Source: Celeribacter marinus
GTDB taxonomy: Bacteria > Pseudomonadota > Alphaproteobacteria > Rhodobacterales > Rhodobacteraceae
Reading direction: 5' to 3'
DNA: 64,000 nucleotides
Assembly (NCBI RefSeq): GCF_001308265.1
Contig: NZ_CP012023.1
Location: 820,932-884,931, forward strand
The notes under the pieces are model-generated. The model was not told where the DNA came from and ran no database searches. It worked only from the letters and a program-made list of their open reading frames with translations. Below are positions 58,795 to 64,000 of the stretch, one piece after another (within the stretch, counting starts at the first letter, position 1; each line of letters opens with the position of its first letter). The translations under genes and the position numbers were made by a program.

Positions 58795-59565
58795 ATGACT
58801 GAACAGGAAAAATCCGCCCCCTTTCGCCCGCAGGCCTATGATATCGCAACCACGCTTGCGTTGCTGACCCGACTGCCTGTACGCGCCAAATTTGATCGCA
58901 CCGCTCAGGCCGTGTGGGCGTTTCCGCTTGCCGGACTTGCGGTGGCGTTGATTGCGGGCGCTGTGGCGACGATCTCAATTTGGCTATCGCTCGGGGCGGC
59001 GACCACATCCGCGCTGGCGATTGCAACGGGCGTGATCATCACAGGCGCGATGCACGAAGACGGGCTTGCCGATAGTGCGGATGGCCTGTGGGGCGGCTGG
59101 GAGCCAGCGCGCCGCCTTGCCATCATGCGCGACAGCCACATCGGCACTTATGGCGTTTTGGCGCTCATTCTGGCCATGCTCATCCGCTTTTCCACACTGT
59201 CCACATTGGCCCATACGGGTGTGATTGTGCCCGCACTTATGGGCGCAGCCATCCTATCGCGCGCAGTGATCCCGTTCACCATGGCGCTCTTGCCGCCCGC
59301 CCGCACCGATGGGTTATCCGTGCAAACCGGACGCCCCCCACGCCGCGCCGCTGTGTTGGCGGCTCTCATCGCATTGGGCCTGTCTTGGATTGTGGTCGGG
59401 TTCGTGCCAACGGTTTTGGCCGCAAGTGCCGCGACCGCAATCGGGTTTGGCGTCGGCGCTCTCGCCAAGGCAAAAATTGGCGGACAGACTGGCGACATTC
59501 TGGGCGCCACGCAACTCATCTGTGAGTTGGCCACGTTGCTCACCTTTGCGGCGCTTGCAACCTAA
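58795..59565 (+). CDS. cobS: Adenosylcobinamide-GDP ribazoletransferase (cobalamin synthase)
   Basis: Membrane enzyme that joins adenosylcobinamide-GDP with alpha-ribazole, the last steps of B12 assembly, using the product of CobT. It has 256 residues with about 6 helices. The motif [42 protein letters not shown] (metal-binding, HEDGLAD) and [16 protein letters not shown] are diagnostic. ATG 58795 is 53 bases from the cobT start on the other strand; no ribosome site is clear. Confidence 0.95.
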   Translation: MTEQEKSAPFRPQAYDIATTLALLTRLPVRAKFDRTAQAVWAFPLAGLAVALIAGAVATISIWLSLGAATTSALAIATGVIITGAMHEDGLADSADGLWGGWEPARRLAIMRDSHIGTYGVLALILAMLIRFSTLSTLAHTGVIVPALMGAAILSRAVIPFTMALLPPARTDGLSVQTGRPPRRAAVLAALIALGLSWIVVGFVPTVLAASAATAIGFGVGALAKAKIGGQTGDILGATQLICELATLLTFAALAT

Positions 59566-59576
59566 TCGACACCACA

Positions 59577-59615
59577 TAAAAAACCGCCGCGAGGTCTCCC
59601 CCACGGCGGCTTTAT
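59577..59615 (-). terminator. Terminator between cobS and carD (mainly for carD)
   Basis: GCCGCCG/CGGCGG hairpin with TTTTTT on the minus strand, and a weaker T tract on plus, between convergent genes. Confidence 0.75.
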
Positions 59616-59636
59616 CATATCAGTCCATCGCCCCGC

Positions 59637-60161
59637 TTATGCGGCGGCGGGCGGTGGTGCGCGGCTGATCAACACGTCATTGATCTGCTTTTGCGCATCG
59701 GTCTCTTCGTCACCGGAAACAGCCGCAACTTCACGGGTCAAACGGTCAAGCGCCGCTTCGTAAAGCTGACGCTCAGAATAGGATTGCTCACGCTGATCAT
59801 CGGCACGGTGCAGGTCGCGCACGACCTCCGCGATGGCGATCAGATCACCAGAGTTGATTTTTTGCTCGTATTCCTGCGCACGGCGCGACCACATTGCGCG
59901 CTTGACCTTTGCCTTACCCTTGAGGGTTTTCATGGCTTGGGTCACCACATCAGGCGAGGACAGCGAACGCATGCCCACTTCGATGGCTTTGTTGGTCGGA
60001 ACGCGCAGCGTCATCTTGTCTTTCTCAAACGAGATAACAAACAGCTCCAGTTCCATTCCTGCAATTTCTTGCACTTCGATCGAAACGACCTTTCCCACAC
60101 CGTGGGAGGGGTAAACAACGAAATCGTTCGGGCTAAAGTCGAGTTTCTTAGACTTGCTCAT
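59637..60161 (-). CDS. CarD/CdnL-family transcription regulator
   Basis: RNA polymerase-binding protein that stabilises open promoter complexes. The 174 residues open with the Tudor-like RNAP interaction domain (FSPNDFVVYPSHGVGKVVSIEVQEIAGMELELFVISFEKDKMTLRVPTNKA). A helical DNA-contacting domain follows (about 70-160), with KAKVKRAMWSRRAQEYEQKINSGDLIAIAEVVRDLHRADDQREQSYSERQLYEAALDRL. Ala/Pro tail. The 343-base gap up to fdxA (60162-60504) holds its promoter and the fdxA terminator. Confidence 0.93.
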   Translation of the reverse strand: MSKSKKLDFSPNDFVVYPSHGVGKVVSIEVQEIAGMELELFVISFEKDKMTLRVPTNKAIEVGMRSLSSPDVVTQAMKTLKGKAKVKRAMWSRRAQEYEQKINSGDLIAIAEVVRDLHRADDQREQSYSERQLYEAALDRLTREVAAVSGDEETDAQKQINDVLISRAPPPAAA

Positions 60162-60444
60162 TTGTAGCTTTGTCCTTGCATAAGCTATTAGATCCGCCTC
60201 ACAGTCACATCAAATCCGCGCGCCTGTGACACAAAAAGCCGCACCGAAATGCGACGTCCCTGTCATCTCCTGCCCGTGTTAGCGGGAATTTGGCGCGAAA
60301 AACCCAAGCCCCAATCACGCATCGCGCAAGGGGTTGGGAGAGATATGCCCTAAGGTGGTTGAGACACCATACCACAAAATGAGCCGCGAAAAAAGTGACG
60401 CAATTGCGAAACGGGCAGCATCCCAATGAAATATGATGGAAAAT

Positions 60445-60473
60445 AACAAAAACGCGGCGCAAATCCGCCGCGT
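60445..60473 (-). terminator. Terminator after fdxA
   Basis: Hairpin ACGCGGCG/CGCCGCGT with a 6-base loop followed by TTTTT on the minus strand, about 32 bases after the ferredoxin stop. Confidence 0.85.
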
Positions 60474-60504
60474 CCTAGCTTAATCTGCGCAGGAGTGATT
60501 CGCG

Positions 60505-60846
60505 CTATGCGTCGCCTTCGCCCGCCGCTTCGGAGAAATACTTCTCCATCTTACCGGTCTCGCCGTCCTTTTCCTCATACCCGGGCATCGGGTCTTTTTT
60601 AGAGAGGATAACGGGCCATGCCTCGGAATACTTCCGGTTGAACTCAACCCACTTTTCCATATCCGGCTCGGTGTCTGGACGGATAGCGTCAGCGGGGCAC
60701 TCAGGCTCGCACACGCCACAGTCGATACACTCGTCGGGGTGGATCACAAGCATGTTCTCCCCCTCGTAAAAGCAGTCCACTGGACACACTTCGACGCAGT
60801 CGGTGTATTTACAGGCGATACAGTTTTCAATGACAACGTAGGTCAT
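60505..60846 (-). CDS. fdxA: 7Fe ferredoxin (FdxA type)
   Basis: 113-residue electron carrier. Cysteines 9, 12, 17, 21, 25 and 40, 43, 46, 50 follow the pattern of Azotobacter ferredoxin I (one [3Fe-4S] and one [4Fe-4S] cluster): [18 protein letters not shown] and [12 protein letters not shown]. An acidic C-terminal extension of about 60 residues is typical. It follows the S4-domain gene on the same strand. Confidence 0.95.
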   Translation of the reverse strand: MTYVVIENCIACKYTDCVEVCPVDCFYEGENMLVIHPDECIDCGVCEPECPADAIRPDTEPDMEKWVEFNRKYSEAWPVILSKKDPMPGYEEKDGETGKMEKYFSEAAGEGDA

Positions 60847-60898
60847 GGGTGTCGGTCCCTCATCAATGCTTGCGCCCTAGCTACCGCCGCTTTGCAGA

Positions 60899-61282
60899 TC
60901 AATCAAGCATATCACGGCGGGAAAGAAGACCGGTGCGACGATCTTTCTTAGTTGGGCGACCTTTTCCCTCGAATTTGGGAGATGGCGGAACGTAATCCCG
61001 CGCCTCTTTGACGGGAGTCTTGTCAATGTAGAGGGTTTGGGCCTCGGGCGCGGGGCCGCGCCGCGTTCCCAGCATCGCAATCTCGACCACACGAATGTCG
61101 TCGCCTTGCCGAAAGGTCAGGACATCGCCCTGCCCGATCAAGGTGCTCTTCTTTGACGTTTTTACGGAATTGAGGCGCACATGACCGCTCGTGACGACTT
61201 TCGTCGCCAACGAGCGGGTTTTGAAAAAGCGGGCGAACCACAGCCACTTGTCGAGACGGATTGTCTCCCGCTTTTCGTGCAT
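60899..61282 (-). CDS. S4-domain RNA-binding protein (Hsp15-like)
   Basis: 127-residue protein MHEKRETIRLDKWLWFARFFKTRSLATKVVTSGHVRLNSVKTSKKSTLIGQGDVLTFRQGDDIRVVEIA. The S4 fold with RLDKWLWFARFFKTRS is the Hsp15 (HslR) signature; E. coli Hsp15 rescues stalled 50S-tRNA complexes. Basic tail GKGRPTKKDRRTGLLSRRDMLD. It starts 6 bases after the helicase stop, so it is one operon with it. Confidence 0.9.
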   Translation of the reverse strand: MHEKRETIRLDKWLWFARFFKTRSLATKVVTSGHVRLNSVKTSKKSTLIGQGDVLTFRQGDDIRVVEIAMLGTRRGPAPEAQTLYIDKTPVKEARDYVPPSPKFEGKGRPTKKDRRTGLLSRRDMLD

Positions 61283-61288
61283 TGTGTC

Positions 61289-64000
61289 TTACTTTTTGTC
61301 TTTGAGACCCATCAGCGCGGCGGCGAATGGATTATCGGGATCAATCGGCTTTTCTTTGCGTGGGGGGCGCGCGGAGAAGTTTTGCGGCTTTGTATCGCCA
61401 CCTTTTCCTTTGCCACCGTCACGGCGTGGACCGCCTTTGCCATCACGGCGCGGGCCACCTTTGCCGGCGGGTTTTCCGCCTTGTTTGGCTTGGGGACGTG
61501 CGCCTTGGGCCTGACCTTGGTTTTGGCCACCCTGACGGCGATTGCCGCCACGGTTTCCACCCCAAGTGAAGGTGTAAAACACCTCCATCTCGGCCTCAAC
61601 AACAGCCGCATCAGCGGCCTCACCTACAGGTGTTTCAGTCTCGGCCACGTCAGCCACTGGAGCTTGTGGTGCGACCTCTTCAGCGACCTCAGCCGTTTCA
61701 ACCTCAGCCGTGTCACCAGTGGATGCGACCTCAACCGGTGTCGTCGCCGCCTGCGCCGCCACAACCCGATCGGCCGCTTTGACCTTCACCCGCTCGGCCT
61801 TCTCGGACTTATAGCCCAAGCCATCCATGAGATTGGCAAACTGTTCCAACGTCATACCGGTGATCGACAGCATGTCTGGGTTCGCCTCGAACCCGCCACG
61901 GCTATCCTCGGAGCGCAAGAGATCCGCCAGACGTTCCAACATGTCGATGCGAATCGCACGCTCACCACCAAGGCGGTAGCCGGACATATCGTAATAACCC
62001 TCAGGCGCATCTTTGAGCGCGGGGATGGTCACCAGACCCGGAGGGGGGCTATCGGGAAACTCGTCGAGTTTCGCGTTGAGCGCCCACAACAACAGACGCA
62101 AACGCGTCGGTGCGGGTTTCAAAATAGCCGGCATAAAGATCGTGAACTGACCAAAGCGCACACCGTGTTTGCGCAACGCGCCACGGGCCTCTTGGTCCAA
62201 TTCCTTAACCTCTGCGGCCACCGATTGACGCGGGATCACGCCAAGGTTTTCAACCAGACGGAAGGCAAAGCCACGCGCAAGACCTGTCAGCGCCTCGTCT
62301 TTCGAGATCGCCAAAAGCGGCTCGAACAAGGTCGCGATTTTGCGATCAATGAAATGCTGCAAGCGGCGTTTGACCTTTTCGGCCACGTCCACGCCTGCGG
62401 CCTCATCAACAAACGCTGTGATCTGAGGTTTAAGCGCATCATCGCCCACCACAAGTTTGCCCACGGCATATTCGCCCCACATCAGACCACCTTGTTCGGT
62501 GAAATCCATCTCTGTGTCCGGCGCATTATAGAAGCGGTCAGAGCGCAAATTAAATTCTGGCGCGAGCGCGGCAGTCGCAGCTTGCGTCAGTGTTTTGGCT
62601 TCATCGGGGCTAGACGCCTTATCCTGAATAAAGCGGAACCCTTCGAGACGGCCAATGAGTTCACCCTCAACCGTCACTTCACCTTTGTCGTTTACGTCGG
62701 CCACAAGGCCCTCCTTCTGCTTCAACCGCCGAAGGAGCACACTCGTCCGCCGGTCAACAAATCTCTGCGTCAACGCACAGTGTAGCGCGTCTGACAATCG
62801 GTCTTCTACTGCGCGGGTTTCGTCGCGCCAATGATTTTTATCATCGACCCAGCCCTCGCGCTGCGCAACATATGTCCAAGTTCGGATATATGCCAGCCTT
62901 TTAGACAGGGTATCTATGTCACCGTCTGTGCGGTTGATCCGTTTGATTTTCTGCGCGAACCAGTCGTCGGGGACACGCCCGAATTCGTGCAGGAACCCGA
63001 ATATCTGTTCCAACAAGGATGTGTGTTCGCCTTTGCCTATGCCGCGAAAATCGGGAACGCGGCAGACATCCCATAGCAAACGGACATCGCGACCCGTTTT
63101 AACGCGGGGGCGAACGGCCTGTAATTCTGATATGGTTTTTAACGCCATCAGATCGTCGGCTTGCGGCGCTCTGACCAAAACCTGATCTTTCGGCGCGGCC
63201 TCCAGTGAGGCAATCAACCCCTGAACCGACCCGAATTCCAAACGATCATTGCGCCACAACAGCCTTTTGATCGGCGCGAACCGGTGTTCCTCGATCGCCT
63301 CAATAACCTCGTCATCAAGACCCTCGGCCTCACCCGTCACGCCAAAGGTGCCATCGGTCATGTAGCGCCCTGCCCGCCCCGCGATCTGGCCCAACTCATT
63401 GGGGGCGAGATGTCGCATCCGCCGCCCATCGAATTTGATAACGGAGGAAAACGCCACATGCCCCACGTCCAGATTAAGCCCCATCCCGATGGCATCCGTG
63501 GCCACGAGGTAATCCACATCGCCGTTTTGATAGAGCTCCACCTGTGCGTTGCGGGTGCGCGGGCTCAGCGCCCCCATAACAACCGCAGCGCCCCCTTTTT
63601 GACGGCGCAACAGCTCGGCCATGGCATAGACATTATCAACCGAAAACCCCACGATTGCGGACCGCGCGGGCATCCGACTTACCTTTTTCGACCCTGCGTA
63701 GGTTAATTTGGAAAACCGGTCGCGGTGCATGAATTGCGCTTTTGGGATCAGATGCTGAATGACGGACCGCATGGTATCTGCGCCCATAAACAACGTCTCG
63801 TGGGTGCCGCGTGCGTTCAAAAGACGGTCGGTGAAAATATGCCCGCGCTCGGGATCGGCGCACAGTTGAATTTCGTCAACGGCCAGAAAATCCGCACCCA
63901 TTCCCGTGGGCATCGCCTCCACCGTGCACACCCAATATTGAGCACGCGCGGGTACAATCCGCTCTTCGCCTGTGACCAAGGCCACAACAGACGGGCCGCG
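61289..64000 (-). CDS. Suv3-like DEAD/H-box RNA helicase (5' end outside window)
   Basis: Only the part after the P-loop is present (at least 903 codons). Motif II is VDEIQLCADPERGHIF. Helicase C parts are VDYLVATDAIGMGLNLDVGHVAFSS and LAPNELGQIAGRAGRYMTDGTFGVT (motif VI QIAGRAGR). SUPV3L1/Suv3 C-terminal helical domains follow. The last about 150 residues are an acidic Val/Glu/Ala stretch and then a Gly/Arg/Lys-rich tail (RGGNRRQGGQNQGQ, PRRDGKGGPRRDGGKGKGG) that probably binds RNA. Bacterial members are large and little studied. The frame stays open to the window end, so the true start lies beyond it. Confidence 0.88.
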   Translation of the reverse strand, partial: RGPSVVALVTGEERIVPARAQYWVCTVEAMPTGMGADFLAVDEIQLCADPERGHIFTDRLLNARGTHETLFMGADTMRSVIQHLIPKAQFMHRDRFSKLTYAGSKKVSRMPARSAIVGFSVDNVYAMAELLRRQKGGAAVVMGALSPRTRNAQVELYQNGDVDYLVATDAIGMGLNLDVGHVAFSSVIKFDGRRMRHLAPNELGQIAGRAGRYMTDGTFGVTGEAEGLDDEVIEAIEEHRFAPIKRLLWRNDRLEFGSVQGLIASLEAAPKDQVLVRAPQADDLMALKTISELQAVRPRVKTGRDVRLLWDVCRVPDFRGIGKGEHTSLLEQIFGFLHEFGRVPDDWFAQKIKRINRTDGDIDTLSKRLAYIRTWTYVAQREGWVDDKNHWRDETRAVEDRLSDALHCALTQRFVDRRTSVLLRRLKQKEGLVADVNDKGEVTVEGELIGRLEGFRFIQDKASSPDEAKTLTQAATAALAPEFNLRSDRFYNAPDTEMDFTEQGGLMWGEYAVGKLVVGDDALKPQITAFVDEAAGVDVAEKVKRRLQHFIDRKIATLFEPLLAISKDEALTGLARGFAFRLVENLGVIPRQSVAAEVKELDQEARGALRKHGVRFGQFTIFMPAILKPAPTRLRLLLWALNAKLDEFPDSPPPGLVTIPALKDAPEGYYDMSGYRLGGERAIRIDMLERLADLLRSEDSRGGFEANPDMLSITGMTLEQFANLMDGLGYKSEKAERVKVKAADRVVAAQAATTPVEVASTGDTAEVETAEVAEEVAPQAPVADVAETETPVGEAADAAVVEAEMEVFYTFTWGGNRGGNRRQGGQNQGQAQGARPQAKQGGKPAGKGGPRRDGKGGPRRDGGKGKGGDTKPQNFSARPPRKEKPIDPDNPFAAALMGLKDKK

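Noticed and set aside
60205..60462. 85-codon open frame between carD and fdxA
   Set aside because: It overlaps the fdxA terminator, lacks a ribosome site and has no recognisable features.

Overview
The window is a chromosomal segment from an alphaproteobacterium of the order Rhodobacterales, most likely a marine roseobacter. This rests on the dcw gene order, a DUF2484 gene beside murB, a CcaF1-type DUF1127 gene followed by CCUCCUCCC (cuckoo) RNA hairpins, a long structured leader before mraZ that looks like UpsM, a GTTC-N7-GTTC type SOS box, and protein sequences typical of the group. Genes are densely packed and moderately GC-rich. The window starts inside lpxC and ends inside a Suv3-like helicase gene, so both edge genes are partial.

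Region 1 (1-22.2 kb, minus strand) is the division and cell-wall cluster. In transcription order it holds mraZ, rsmH, ftsL, ftsI, murE, murF, mraY, murD, ftsW, murG, murC, murB, ddl, ftsQ, ftsA, ftsZ and lpxC. Junctions are tight (1-4 base overlaps at ftsI/ftsL, ftsL/rsmH, murF/murE and ftsA/ftsQ). A small membrane-protein block (amino-acid permease, two small membrane proteins, DUF2484) sits between murC and murB. ftsZ has its own long upstream region and a terminator.

Region 2 (22.2-24.1 kb) is a regulatory stretch of about 790 bases: a structured UpsM-like leader, two arrays of TGGG-type repeats at about 10-base spacing that look like MraZ boxes, two DnaA boxes, and the terminator of mrp/apbC.

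Region 3 (24.1-35.5 kb) holds the DUF1127 gene with six CCUCCUCCC-loop hairpins, a complete IS3-family element with a 4-bp target duplication, uvrD with an SOS box and an unusual in-frame insertion, a divergent marR/MFS exporter pair, pyruvate carboxylase, and a MAPEG protein.

Region 4 (35.5-44 kb) has two identical tRNA-Gly genes, a lone receiver protein, and the histidine genes hisB-hisH-hisA-hisF-hisE, interspersed with DUF2147 and DUF2867 genes. It also has an AbiH-like defence gene, a CoA-binding protein, a candidate small RNA, an rlmB-like methyltransferase and tRNA-Tyr.

Region 5 (44-64 kb) has a 6.5-kb autotransporter gene interrupted by one in-frame TAG after its signal-peptide segment, a glycosyltransferase-like protein, and a 969-residue bitopic protein that looks like a GspL-type N-terminus joined to a GspC/PilP-type C-terminus. 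Then follow a Kef-type antiporter, divergent cobT/cobS, carD, a 7Fe ferredoxin, an S4-domain protein and the helicase.

The most distinctive signals are regulatory RNA and DNA elements (cuckoo RNAs, UpsM-like leader, MraZ-like arrays, candidate sRNA at 42.7 kb), the amber-interrupted autotransporter, the UvrD insertion and the GspL/GspC-like hybrid.
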